Assembly (NCBI GenBank): GCA_032622095.1
Contig: CP136068.1
Span: 49,782,443-49,846,442, forward strand
Direction: 5' to 3'
DNA from: Siphonodentalium dalli
Taxonomy: Eukaryota > Mollusca > Scaphopoda > Gadilida > Siphonodentaliidae
DNA: 64,000 nt
Shown here: positions 44,393 through 56,280 of the stretch, one piece after another
How the letters are laid out: each line of letters opens with the position of its first letter
How positions within the stretch are numbered: position 1 is the stretch's first letter
Program-made: the position numbers and the translations under genes
Notes under the pieces: model-generated
Seen by the model: the letters and a program-made list of their open reading frames with translations, nothing else
Databases searched by the model: none
Told to the model about the DNA's origin: nothing

Positions 44393-46747
44393 GGACACAC
44401 TAATAGTTGTAGTCCGAGCCCGAGCCGAGCCCAGTAAAATATGTAGTTGGGATTTTCAATTTCGTTTATTGTCGTTAATATAATTACAATAGTGATGAAT
44501 TTTGGATTGTGGAAAGTTATGCCAATTACAACTAAACAAAACTAAAAAGATAATTTGTAAGTCTTATATTTCAACTTTTATCGACATTTTTCGTTCTCCA
44601 GCACACTAAAAGTTGTAGTTGGAATCAGCCGAGCCAGCCGCCGAGTCGCTAATTAGCTGTTAATTGCTATTGTTAGGCCGCTAATTGGATTAAGTTAGTG
44701 GTGGGTCACACGGAGATCAAAGGGCAAGTAGTGGGAATAAAAACAAACAATGACTTTTGTTTATTAAGCAATATATGAAGGTTTAGCAATTTTAAAGATT
44801 ACTCTTTAAGAGAAAGTGTGTGGCCCTGAAAAGGGCCGTTTTTTATCTTGACTTCCATCTTCTTCGCAATGAACTGCACCTGAAATTATAAACTTGAAAA
44901 ACATTAATAACACCTGAAATAAAACGTGATATTAGTACATTATTAATATATTATTTACATAATGACACTATAATACTCCGACTGATGTCTACCTCGTTTT
45001 CCGATACGTTTACCAAGGAGCTACACGTTCAGCGTGCGTCACTAATGGTGACTGGCATCAAGGTGAGTTAGGCATCAGTAGAATTATAATATATATCAAC
45101 ATTTAAACATCACACTTGTAACAACAAGTAACTGTATAAACAGTACTTTGATTATATTTCACTATAAGTTGCAAACACTCTTGTCTTAACTTATAAATCC
45201 ATTTATTTGAGCCGCCAACATATTCCTAACAATAGCAATTAACAGCTAATTGGCGACTCGGCGGCTGGCTCGGCTGATTCCAACTACAACTTTTAGTGTG
45301 CTGGAGAACGAAAAATGTCGATAAAAGTTGAAATATAAGACTTACAAATTATCTTTTTAGTTTTTTAAGGACGACCAGCTGGGCGCAGCCCAGCCGCGCA
45401 TATGTTGCACAGCAACATATGCGCAGGTCGTCCTTATACTAAGTTCGCTTTCGAACGTGGGCGCCGCCATCTTGAATTAGGTGCGCCGCCATCTTGGATT
45501 TGAGGAGCCGCCATCTTGAAACGTCATTGCAATTAAATTAAAACTACAAAATGTTACTTTTCATATAGCCAACACAACAGTACCGGTATTCATTGCGTTA
45601 AGGCATTACATGGTTTATTCTTTGAACAATAATCATGACTTAAATCATAAATATTGTCGACCGGACTCGGGTTGCTATGCCATTCGGGAAATATCGGAAA
45701 TTTACGTAAAACTGCAAATTTTCCTTAGCCAACTCGCGAAAACAACATAATTCATATCGTAAATATCTTGAATGTTTATCATATAACTAAATAAACTTTT
45801 CTTTAGTTTAGTAAATTAGTAGAAACATGTTCACGTAAACTGTAAGGTTACGTCATATGTTGTATCCAAAGCGACGTCATATTGGCACGCGCATTTTCCC
45901 GCGAAAGTTATTGACGTTTTGACAGCGACGCGACATAGCACACAAAGCAGGCATAATGTTGGCATGGTTCGCATTAGGTTTGGTTGGGTTGAGAACTTGA
46001 CGTTGTTTCACAGGTGCATGGCTCCGAGTCCGCGCTGGTATAACTGTAGCTCCATGCAATTGTAATCAAACTGATCAAATCCCAACCTATAAAATCACTA
46101 TAGAATTTGTACAGGTACAAACAAACATGTTCTTGGAAATTGAATGTTCTTCTTCTAATGATTTGGGTTGTGATTTGAAACAAACAAACAACCCAAATTA
46201 TGAGGGGGTAAACCCAAGTTCTCACTCATAATAACCCCAATTTCCAACCAAGGCCAAGGGTTGTGGAGGCGAGTACAACTAATATTTCATCCAAATTGAG
46301 AATTGGCATATGTGCCAGTCAAAAAAATGGCCCCGGGGAGCCACGATCGAAAGGCTGGAAGATAAATGTATGAGTACAATATGATAATTATGAGGTACAG
46401 ACCCGGTACAGACCCAATCCCCCTACCACAAGCAACCAACTTCGTGTACGTAATTGGTTATAAGAAATATTTATAGATAATTAAATCTTGACGTTCATAT
46501 AAGTCAACACATATTAGTCTGAGTTATATATATAGTGCAGGTCGTGACTACACGGTCGTCCTTTTTTACATGGATTTCAATGCCATAATTTCTTGTTTTA
46601 TTTGTAATTGGCATAACCTACCACAAACCAAAATTCATCACTTTTGGAATTATATTAACGACAATAAACGAAATTGAAAATCCCAAATACACATTTTACT
46701 GGGCTCGGACTCGATCTTGGACTCGGACTACAACTATTAGTGTGTCC
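44393..46747. mobile_element. Long-TIR transposon with a nested insertion
   Basis: Ends GGACACACTAATAGTTGTAG and CTACAACTATTAGTGTGTCC, with CTTTATTTG on both sides (44384-44392, 46748-46756); because of repeated bases the true duplication is 7-9 bp. Left arm 44393-44690 matches, inverted, two blocks on the right: 45213-45366 ('ggcgactcggcggctggctc', 'gcacactaaaagttgtagtt' family) and 46585-46747. A ~1.2-kb element splits the right arm. With that removed it is a ~1.15-kb element with arms of about 300 bp. No transposase; hAT- or Mutator-like from the duplication length. Confidence 0.8.
45367..46564. mobile_element. Nested element with AAGGACGACC ends
   Basis: Starts AAGGACGACCAGCTGGGCGC and ends CGGTCGTCCTT, splitting the right arm of the 44393-46747 element. 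Its first 70 bp form a complete hairpin: AAGGACGACC ... 'gcgcatatgttgc' 'acagcaacatatgcgc' ... GGTCGTCCTT. 'gccgccatcttg' occurs three times at 45464-45518. The minus ORFs at 45877-46225 have no recognisable features. The exact right junction is blurred by ~25 bp of unmatched sequence. Confidence 0.6.
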
Positions 46748-46756
46748 CTTTATTTG

Positions 46757-48212
46757 GGGACACATTTAGTATCAACGTTTTCTTACGCCCACTCATTTTT
46801 CTATGCGTAGAACATTATTATAATTTATAATACCTTGATTCTTCGAGTAATTTGTTCTCTGTATACATACATTTTCATATGTATTTATCTACATCAACAA
46901 TGGAATCGCTGTGAAGTTTTTCGTAAGTTATGATATCGGTACTAAATTCGTGCAATCGTGGATAGTGTCAGCTGATAGTAAACAGGTAAATACCTGAATT
47001 CTGGCAATACGTCAATAGTCATTTAACTTTTACTGTCTGGAAATTAGTCAAATCTGGATGTGTGTCAGTGCTGTGAGTGGGTGACTTCTACAGTGACTTA
47101 AGTCACTCACACTTGACACTGTGTGTGTGGCGAAATCATGAGGTCCAACAAAGGGGAGCGAGTCGTTTCGGCCCAGGGTCGATTCGGGCTTGGACTTTTC
47201 GGTCCAGGGATCATTCGGCCCCTATTGAATTCTGGTAATTAGGTAGCGTGGGTATTAATTGGACGGACTTTTATGTTAATTGCCTTTGATTTGGGACCAG
47301 TCTTTTGATGACAATGCAGATTATATTAAATTTGTACTTAACGTTTTATTGGCAACAATATTAATGGATATATATACATAGTAATTAACACACATCAACA
47401 AATTCAAATAATGACATGAATATATACATTTTACATCCGAATATTTCAGTCAATCTACATGTATACAGTTTTAATACATGATAAAACATCTGATTATTTA
47501 TTGATTAAAAACAAGATAATCTGAGATAATAGCGATTTATTCGCAGATGGGAAAATCGTGGTATGTTCGTGAGCCGTGGTTAACTATGTGATTGACTACC
47601 CTACGACTTTCCATCTACCATTTTTACGTTGCAAGTGGGGGTAACAAGCGGAAGTCGGTAGCCGAGAGGTACATGTATAGCGTACTGGTCTCTCGATCGT
47701 GCTAGTGGACCGGGGATCGCAACCTGGTCAGGGTATTCTGGCAAAAATCAGAACTCGATCAGATACCGGTACCAAGTTAGGCTAAAAGGTCTCATTTGAG
47801 ATTGCTGAATAATAATGCAAAGCAAAAATGCCAACTTCCCCCATTACAACATATGTCCAGGTATGTTGTCGTGGGTGCAGTACCGTACACATGTAAAGTT
47901 AATCGGCCGTGGTAGCACCTGGATCAGTGCATCTACATGTATAACCGGAAGGTTCCTGCACTGAAATATCTACAGATACAGATATTATGCTTGATATTAA
48001 TTTTTCACTCATGATCTTGTTGTGAGCATACACAGTCCAACTACCCATGATGGGAAAACTCCATTTATGATTGAATCGTGGTCGTCTGAACATTCATTAA
48101 CCCATGTTGACCACAGCACAGTTTTCATGTACACTTTCGCCCTTGAGAAATGGGTAATGGACGAAATCAGAAATGAAACATTGTGACTATACCTATATAT
48201 ATATATATATCT
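46757..48212. other. Nothing assigned
   Basis: No exon or repeat recognised. 47150-47225 has short repeated 'ttcgg' motifs ('gtcgtttcggcccagggtcg', 'cttttcggtccagggatcat'). A TA dinucleotide run sits at about 48198-48210. Confidence 0.4.
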
Positions 48213-48367
48213 AGGAGATACAGCACAGTAGTAATGTTATATTTTTATGCCTCCAAAAGATGCCGAGCATTGCTCTTAGAACATGCTTGGGACTATACAA
48301 CACACCAGGTGCCTATTTTTAGAAGCAAATTTGATTTTTGAGACAGTGCAAATTTTTTTGGGAATGG

Positions 48368-48453
48368 GTGGGATTCGAACCCCGGCCCATGACGGCGAGC
48401 GCGCCTTGCGACTCAAAGTCCGACGTCAATACCACACGGCTACCGAAGCAACC
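48368..48453 (-). repeat. tRNA-like SINE head, copy 1
   Basis: On the minus strand 'ttcggtagccgtgtggtatt' (A box TAGCCGTGTGG) and 'gggccggggttcgaatccca' (B box GGTTCGAATCC) are spaced as in a tRNA with a long variable arm. The general layout suggests a Ser-type origin. A mature tRNA is unlikely because the stems are imperfect and it is part of a tandem repeat. Confidence 0.6.
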
Positions 48454-48715
48454 CCAAAAAAAGGAAACTCGAATGGCCGCTGTATTCTGACGTCGCACTT
48501 ACATGTTGGACACTATATGCACATTTTAAGGTCTCTATAGTATATATATATACACATGTAGGAGATACAGCACAGTAGCAATGTTATATTTTTATGCCTC
48601 CGAAACATGCCGAGCATTGCTCTTAGAACATGCTTGGGACTATACAACACACCAGGTGCCTATTTTTAGAAGCAAATTAGATTTTTGAGACAGTGCAAAT
48701 TTTTTGGGGATTGGG

Positions 48716-48800
48716 TGGGATTCGAACCTCGGCCCATGACGGCGAGCGCGCCTTGCGACTCAAAGTCCGACGTCAATACCACACGGCCACCGAAGCGACC
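48716..48800 (-). repeat. tRNA-like SINE head, copy 2
   Basis: Same arrangement as the copy at 48368, with A box TGGCCGTGTGG and B box GGTTCGAATCC. 'gtcggactttgagtcgcaag' occupies the anticodon-arm position. Confidence 0.6.
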
Positions 48801-49008
48801 CCAAAAAAGGAAGCTCGAATGGCCGCTGTATTCTGACGTCGCACTTAGGACACTACATTGTATATGCACATTTTAAGGTCTCTAGTATATATATAAAATT
48901 ATATAGGAGATACAGCACAGTAGTAATGTTATATTTTTATGCCTCCGAAACATGCCGAGCATTGCTCTTAGAACATGCTTGGGACTATACAACACACCAG
49001 GTGCCTAT

Positions 49009-49711
49009 ATACCTGTATATCTTATGAATATCTTCATAGCAAGCATCAAATACACTCTAAGACAAACTCTTGGCTTCAACATGACGAATGAAAATTCATT
49101 TGAACAAAAAAGCAAAAAATATGGACCTCCCATATACCGGTACAATAGAGAGAAGTTTGTCAATAGCTCACCAAGAAACCAAGGATGATGTGGACCACAA
49201 CCCAATAGGTACCGGTCAAGACAAGGACAATGTAGTAATTGGAGACAACAATGGAACTATGAGTCACAAGGACAATGGGACTATGGTAGTCACAATAAAT
49301 ATGGTGGTCACAACAGTGACTACAATTTGGGTTACATGTTATAACGGACAAAATAATGATTATAATAGAGGTTAACATTTTGCAATATATTATACATTAT
49401 GTTGGCTCATACTAGGCCTCCAGTCAGACTCTCAATGATTTCTGCACATGCTAACTGTCCTGTTTTGGGGAAAGAGTAATGACAGGGAGAGTTGAGGTTC
49501 GGCTGAATGTGTGGAGTCAGTCAGCATCTTGTGTAATTAATTCAATTCTGAAGTTTTACGTTTTTGAACTACTAAGGGTATCTTGATCAATATCCTGCTT
49601 TTGCAAAATTGTCATTTACGTGTACCGGTATTGGTATACAGATTGTTTAATATTCAACATAACAGGCACTAATAAAGTCCCTAGGCTATCTCAATTGCCA
49701 GCCCAGAATAG
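49009..49711. other. Nothing assigned
   Basis: Asn/Thr-coding low-complexity stretch at 49210-49370 ('acaatgggactatggtagtc', 'gtggtcacaacagtgacta'), open in both strands but without family features. No gene called. Confidence 0.35.
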
Positions 49712-50275
49712 GTTTAATAATATATGATCTACATGAAGAATTATTTGCATATAGCATGCTGGAATATCTATGGGTATAAGCATAAGGATTTAATCAAGTA
49801 TAATGACCCCCTGTTTTTGGGGCAGTTGACAGACAAAGACATAGTCTGCATTCAGGAAAAAAGATCAGCCGGACTGTCCATTTTGTGGAAAGAAGAAATA
49901 AGTGAGGGAGTAACAATAATTAACAAGACTTTATTTGGCTCAAATTGAGTAAAACATTTTTTGGACTTGAACAAGATATATTTTTGTGTTATGTTTATAA
50001 CTCACATGAATATTCAGGCTATACAAAATCTTTACCACATTCTATCATGGATTTGCTAGAAGATTTAATTGTCAAATATTTAAAACAGGGACAAATAATA
50101 ATAAGGGGTGATTTACTGTAAATGCTAGGACTGGTAATATACAACTAGATTTTATTCCTACAGACCATCAGGGTATCGAGTCGCTACCATTGGGGGGAAA
50201 ACTACCAACCAGATAATACTGATACAATTAGATTCAGTAGGGATAATGAAGTATGTAGTCGTGATTGACAACTTA
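49712..50275 (+). pseudogene. LINE endonuclease-domain relic
   Basis: From 49724 the frame reads LHIACWNIYGYKHKDL, then LTDKDIVCIQEKRS, matching the start of an APE-type endonuclease (a W-N near the N-terminus, then I-x-C-I-Q-E with the catalytic Glu). Further pieces in shifted frames include 'SHEYSGYTKSLPHSIMDLLE' and 'GQIIIRGDLL', where a G-D-F/L step is expected, and 'DTIRFSRDNEVCSRD'. Several frameshifts and stops; no downstream reverse transcriptase follows. Confidence 0.75.
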
Positions 50276-50940
50276 ACCCTTTCAATGCCAAGTCCGATTT
50301 TTGTATCAACCCATATTTCCTTGATCATTTTTCAAATTTATTGATTATAATAATGTGATAAATGGATGGAAAGAGCTCTAAGACCCCATTAATGGCATAT
50401 TTAATTGCTCCAATGATCAGTTAATATACAAAACACAAAATAAAGTCATACTACTCAACCGGTTCCAAACAGCATGAATTGATCTTGAAGATATTTGTGA
50501 AAAAATGTTATATTTTCAACTTCCGGCGGCCATTTTGGCGGCCATCTTCGATGGTGAGTTTTCAGTTTTGGCCCAAAAAAGTGTCATTATGGCTTAACTT
50601 CACGAAAATATATACATATGTGTACATTTTACCAGATTTTCCCGCTATAATTTGCATAAAACTGACTACGGGTCTGGTCTGAAAAACAGCGGCCATGATG
50701 GACGCCATCTTGTCTGGAGTCTAAAAGGCCACTTTTTTTTCTTGTTAACATTGCTTAAAAGTTGAAGGACATAATAAGGAACAAAATGAGTGGGGTGAAG
50801 TTAAGTCCCAGGGGGGGGGGAGGGTGCAAGGGTACCCCTATTAGCTCCCGGACTAATAACTGAAGTATTTTTTTCCCCGATTGTGTTCATATTTGATATG
50901 TAGGTTTATGATGACACACCCCTCACCTTTATAGTTTTTT
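50276..50940 (+). repeat. Unclassified repeat with 'gcggccatcttg'-type motifs
   Basis: 'aaccctttcaatgccaag' begins a non-coding block containing 'cttccggcggccattttggc', 'ggccatcttcgatgg' and 'atggacgccatcttgtc', and a G run at 50812-50821. No gene; probably an interspersed repeat. Confidence 0.45.
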
Positions 50941-51799
50941 AGCTCACCTGAGACAAAGTCTCCGGTGGAGCTATAGTCATCACTCCTCGTCCGTTGTCCG
51001 TCCGTCCGTCTGTCTGTCTGTCCGTCTGTCCGTCTGTCTGTCCGTCCGTCAACTTTTTTAAAAACATCTTCTCCTCTTAAACCATCATACTGAATTGGTA
51101 CATATTTGGTGTGTATGTTCCCTAGGTGACTCTCATTCAGATTTGTTCAAATGAGGTCACTGGGTCAAATAGTTGCGAAACAAGGGCCATAACTCTATTC
51201 CTCCATAGTAATTCTTACAACAACTTCTTGTCCATAACCATTGGGCCAATTTAGCTAATATTTGGTATGGAGAGTCCTTGGGTGACTGGTGTTCAGATTT
51301 GTTCAAATGAGGTCACCCGGTCAATTAGTTGAGAAACCAGGGCCATAACTCATAGTGATTCTTACAATGACTTCTTCTAAAAAAATATTTGGCCGATTTA
51401 GCTTATATTTGGTACAGAGATACCTTGTGTGACTGGGGTTCATATTTGTTCAAATGGGGTCACTGGGTCAAATAGGGGCAGAGCCAGGGACATAACTTTA
51501 AAAACAAAAAATTTAATTTTTGCATTTTGACCTTTAATTTTTGTTTAGGACACATCACAGCCTCATATTTCTTACCTAGATTTTTCTTAGCATGTTCTTC
51601 ATCTGTATGGATTTTGGTATTGTTTATTTAACCCCTTCCACTCTTGTTTTGATATAGAATTCATCCAAGACAGGATTACTCAAACATTTTTCATCTGATC
51701 AACACCAAATTTGGTATATGAATTTTTGACACTTATATACAGATCAAGTTAAAATATGGGTTTGATCCGATATATTTTAACAGAGTTATGGCCCTTTAT
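50941..51799 (-). repeat. Inverted twin of 17577-18418
   Basis: 'agctcacctgagacaaagtc' then 'ggagctatagtcatcactcc' and (GTCC)n at the left, monomers with 'gatttgttcaaatgaggtca', 'catatttcttacctagattt', and 'cagagttatggccc' at the right. Read on the minus strand the order matches 17577-18418 throughout. Confidence 0.87.
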
Positions 51800-52008
51800 A
51801 ATTCACACCCCTTTGCTATGCACTATTAATTTTTAAGAGGACACTCTAGCCTGTATTATTGAAAAAGCCAATTTATCATAGTGTGGTCACCCAATCCTCT
51901 TGCTGAATACTGCTTGCTTCAGACCAGTTTACCATCTGTCATTACAAGACATGACATTAGCTAAACAACTACCAGAGTCTACAAGGAATAGTCCATTGTT
52001 CATTTCTC
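51800..52008. other. Nothing assigned
   Basis: Short spacer with no feature recognised. Confidence 0.35.
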
Positions 52009-52150
52009 CAAGCCTGGACATAGTGTGTCTGACATTTGCAGAATGAAGTCCCCAGATGGTGAATTTAGTGTTGCTACCCCATACAACAGGCTAGCATCAC
52101 CAAATACACCTCAATTACCTTATTCTGCTTAGGCCTCATCTTCTAAATTT
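52009..52150 (+). mobile_element. GGTCCCCAGAGGG family, solo left end
   Basis: 'ccaagcctggacatagtgtg' and 'gaagtccccagatggtgaat' to 'ccttattctgcttaggcctc', a degenerate terminal palindrome cut off after 'catcttct'. Confidence 0.6.
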
Positions 52151-52491
52151 TTTTAAAACATGTTTTAAAATTTGAAAAAAAGTGACACCATTATATATAA
52201 CATCTGCAGAGTTATGAAACTTTACTCTTTAATGAAATTATGGAAACATTCCACCCTCCCCCACCCACCCCCTCCCATATGGCCCAGGCCTAACCCTGCC
52301 ATCAACCAACATCAAGCCATATCACCTCTCAATTTAATATGTCTTCTCACCACAGAGGCATATATATCTGTAAAGGTACAGGTCATTAATTATATAAACT
52401 GGCCAGATGACATGTATTATTCTAATCTAAACATATCTGTAGCAATTTAATGACTGACATTCAATGATACTGTGAATGGCTTTGATTTCTT
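52151..52491. other. Nothing assigned
   Basis: Pyrimidine-rich patch ('ccaccctcccccacccaccc'). The ORF at 52172-52450 has no supporting feature. Confidence 0.35.
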
Positions 52492-52926
52492 CAAGTCTGG
52501 AAATAGTGTGTCTGACATTTACATAGTGAGGTCCCCAGATGGTGAATTTAGTGTTGCTATTCCATACAGCATGCTAGCATCACCAAATACACCTGCCAGG
52601 GACCTAATTCTGCTTAGTCCTCATCTTCTTGGAAGTATCCTAAGTATCAAATTGACAGTTTGATTTAGTCACTTTTTCCACCTGTTCAGTTTCAATGTCC
52701 CCCTAATTTGCAGAAGATAAAATGCATAATTGAGGTGCTCAATGGGTGTGTATCACCAACTTCAACTGTAGGACTTCAATCTGTTCCTTGGTTTTATTGG
52801 CCATTGAGGCCTAATCAGATTGAGGATGAATTTGGTGATGCTAGCCTGCCTTACAGAATATTGTCATTAAATCCACATTTTTGGGACCTAATTCTGCAAA
52901 TGTCAGACATACTAAATTCAGGTTTG
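52492..52926 (+). mobile_element. GGTCCCCAGAGGG family, complete ~435-bp element
   Basis: Terminal sequences 'caagtctggaaatagtgtgt' + 'ctgacattta' and 'caaatgtcagacatactaaa' + 'ttcaggtttg' are inverted. Each end holds its own palindrome (52530-52615, 52810-52890), joined by the reversed linker ('cccctaatttgcagaagata'). Confidence 0.75.
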
Positions 52927-53030
52927 GCCATTTCATATTATTGTTTTAATCACCACTTATCCAGATGAAATCATACGACTAATATTCAAAGAAAAATGGG
53001 GGGGGGGGGTATATATTGGATTAAATTTGT

Positions 53031-53456
53031 CTTCTATCTGGCATTTGCAGAATGAGGTCCCCAGAGGGTGAATTTAGTTATGCTACCCTGCACAGCAGTC
53101 TAGCATCACCAAATACACTAGCCAGGGTCCTCATTCTGCTTAGGCCTCATCTTCTGGGAAGTATATAGGCACTTAAATTGACATTTTTACTTACTTTAGC
53201 CCTTCTGTTTAGTTTCTATATCCCCTAATTTGTGAATATAAAATGCATACTTGAGGTGCCCAATGGGTGCACATCACCAACTTTAACTGGAGAACTTCAA
53301 TCTAATGCTATGTCTCCCATAGCAGTTGAGGCCTACACAGAATGAGGTCCACAGAGGGTGAATTTGGTGATGCTAGCCCGCATTGCAGGATTGTGTCATT
53401 AAATTCACCCTTTGGGGACCTCATTCTGCAAATGTCAGACACTATGTTCAGGCTTG
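53031..53456 (+). mobile_element. GGTCCCCAGAGGG family, complete ~425-bp element
   Basis: Left palindrome from 'atttgcagaatgaggtcccc' to 'ggtcctcattctgcttaggc', linker with 'tgtttagtttctatatcccc', right palindrome from 'cagaatgaggtccacagagg' to 'ctttggggacctcattctgc' and 'aaatgtcagacactatgttc' 'aggcttg'. The outer left terminus is eroded. Confidence 0.78.
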
Positions 53457-54560
53457 TCTGTTCGAATATTATGTTCTTAACCACCAGTATCCAGTTGAAC
53501 TCATTATACCCTGATTTTGCAAAGAAAACTTGGGGGGTATATTGGATTGAATTTGTCAGTCTCTATGTCAGACTGTTCTCCCATCCATCCATCTGTCATT
53601 ATGTCTCTATCCGTCCATCAATTGTTTTCTTCTCCAGATACATATTAAAGACCAAATGGGTTTATATATTTAGGTGTGGATGTCCCCCAGGTGACTCACT
53701 TCAGATTTGTTCAAATGAGTTCATCAGGTCAAATATGTGAGAAGTCAGGGCCATAACTCTTTCCTTCCATAGTAATTCTTAAAACAATTTCTTCTCAAGA
53801 ACCATCTGGACTATTTAGATTATGTTTGGTATGGATGGTCCTTCGGTGACTGGGGTTTAGATTTTTTCAGATTTGGGGTCATTTTAGGAAAATCAGTTCA
53901 GTTCAACTCTTAAAATCTAATGTCTGAAATTACCAAATGAATGGATCTCATAGATGGGGATTCACGTTTGTTCAAATAGGGGCGGAGATAAGAGATTTAA
54001 TTATCAACCAGCCACCCTACCTGTGCTCCGGCGGAGCTATAGTCATCACTCCTCGTCCGTCCATCGTCTGTCCGTCCATCCGTCCGACAACAATTATTTG
54101 AACATCTTCTCCTCTGGAACCATAAGACCAAATGGGTTCATATTTGGTGTGGATGTTCCCTAGGTGATTCTCATTCAGATTTGTTCAAATGCGGTCACTG
54201 GGTCAAATAGTTGCGAAGCCAGGGCCATAACTCTTTCCCACCATAGTAATTCTTTTAAACATCTTCAGAACAATAAGACCGAATGGTTTCATATTTGGTG
54301 TGGATGTTCCCTAGGTGACTCACATTCAGATTTGTTCAAATGAGTTTACTTGAAATAGTTGCGAAGCCAGGGCCATAACTCTTTCCCTCCATAGTATTCT
54401 TAAAGTGACTTCTTCTCAAATACCATCAGGCTATATTGGTTCATATTTGGTATGAAGGATCCTTGGGTTACTGGGGTTCAGATTTGTTCAAATCAGGTCA
54501 CTTGGTCAAATGTGGGCGGGGCCAGGGACATAACTCCAATTTTTTTGTTTTAGATTTAAC
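53457..54560 (-). repeat. Degenerate copies of the 17577/50941 monomer family
   Basis: Repeats of 'cagatttgttcaaatgngtn', 'gccagggccataactctttc', 'catatttggtgtggatgttc' with (GTCC)n and 'gctatagtcatcactcctcg' at 54030-54095. At least two partial elements in the same orientation as 50941-51799. Confidence 0.75.
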
Positions 54561-56280
54561 TCTTTAGATATCTACTTCTTTTAAAGTGATTATGAAAAGT
54601 TCTGACTGTTGTGGTCTCCAGAGTCCCAGTCTTATCAGTCTTTGCAGTCTGGTGAGCGACCCCACAGTCATTGACTGTCTTGTTATATTGATTGGTTGAT
54701 CGGTTTAGAAAATAATTAACCCTTCACACACATGCTATCCAATGCAATAAATTGAAAATATCTTCTGATCTGCCTCATATTTCTTACCTTGGTTTTTCTT
54801 AGCATGTTCTTCATCTGTATGGTTTTTGGTATTGTTTAATTAACCCTTTTCACTCTTATTTTTACTTAGAATTCACGCAAGCTGCTATGACTCAAACATT
54901 TTTCATCTGATCAACACCAAATTTGGTATATGAATTTATCACCCCTAAATACAGATCGAGTTCGAATACGGGTTTGATCCGATATATTTTAACAGAGTTA
55001 TGGTCCTTTATAATTCAAGTAATTAATACCTGTTTGCCACTGCCAATTTGAAGAGAAATATCACACATACCATGTGTGTTATTGGAATTAGTTATTTATA
55101 ACTATGGAGATTAGATTGTACATGCTGAGTCTGACCAGTGGTGGCTGGCATGCCTTGTTTATCATATGTCAAACTGTGATTGATGACTCTCTTGTCCAGT
55201 TCTGTTTTCTTTGCAATATTAAGTTAACCCCTTTGTTGAAACAGGTTCATTAGATTAGTTAATGCACACTCTATAAGACACCTATTCTAAAATAATAAAT
55301 TGGAATAGTCCATTGTTAATTTGTAGGGATGTTTTACAGACATTGCTGTTTACAGACATTGTTGTTTACAGACACTGTTGTCTTATCTTAGAAAAAAATT
55401 AATCTACACATTCCTTAGTTCCATGATATGATGTCATTGAAAATGATTAACCCTCTCCACACATCATATGGTTTTGATGCTTTTCATTTGATCATTCTCC
55501 TATTCTATGTCCAGGTTGATGGTGATCCACTTTTAATTTGCATGGATTTGGGATTAAAATTAAACCATTCCATAGACGCATATTATGAGATAGACAGATA
55601 TAATATTATCCCTTTCACTTTGAGCCAGGTTCAGTAAGGGTTTCAATAAATCACCAATTGAATATTCATCATTAGAGGAAATGTCTTATTTTGAAATTCC
55701 CTCAATTGAATTTGGGCTCCAGGATAATATTAATGGTGCTGGTATTCTTGAGACTGACTTATTTATGGGTTTCTAAATCCGATGGCATGCTTTTTATAGA
55801 CTATTTTGTGTTTATCAGTTCATTAGTTTGGGTAAGATTAACCCCATACTATCCGATTTGATAAATCAAATATTTCCATTGATTAAGTTTATAGTTCTTG
55901 GCATAGTTTATGATAACACACCCCTAACCTGCATAGTGAGGGTCATTTGGTTTATTTGCTTAAAAATATTAACATCCTCCACCAATCCTGTTGACACAAT
56001 GTGGTAACTAAATATTTTTCACTATATAAATAATCGCATTAATGTTAATGATGACACATTCTTCACCTGTATAGATTTTTCGATTGAATGGTTTTGAAAA
56101 TATTAACCATAACTTTAATTATATTTCCGCTATTTACAATGATCAGCTTAGAAGAAAATTAACCCACCCCATTCCATAGTCATACAGTATGCTATCCAAT
56201 GTAATGAATCTATTATTTTCTTTCTGACCAATCTCATACCTCACCTCTAGTTATCTGAAAATTCTGCATTAAAACATTTT
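54561..56280 (-). repeat. Degenerate repeat sequence, no gene
   Basis: 54580-54690 is a reversed copy of 15186-15297 ('tggtctccagagtcccagtc'). 54775-55015 repeats the 'catatttcttacct..gtttt' and 'gatcaacaccaaatttggta' parts of the 50941 element. 55345-55380 has 'tgtttacagacattg' three times. The remainder is AT-rich with 'taaccc' phrases and no exon. Confidence 0.55.

Larger units (their letters stand above)
48213..49008 (+). repeat. ~345-bp tandem repeat, 2.3 copies, with a tRNA-like core
   Basis: 'aggagatacagcacagtag' begins at about 48213, 48561 and 48904. Each full unit has 'tgccgagcattgctcttaga', 'caacacaccaggtgcctat', a tRNA-like segment, 'tggccgctgtattctgacgt' and a TA-rich end. The third copy is cut after 'caggtgcctat'. 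The frames at 48283-48540, 48666-48869 and 48685-48876 are repeat artefacts. Confidence 0.88.

Noticed and set aside
47140-47225. Promoter-like cluster with repeated 'ttcgg' motifs
   Set aside because: No downstream exon or other promoter feature supports it.
48666-48869. 67-codon minus ORF that looks protein-like
   Set aside because: It reads through the tRNA-like repeat. Such frames are a known artefact of tRNA-derived SINEs.
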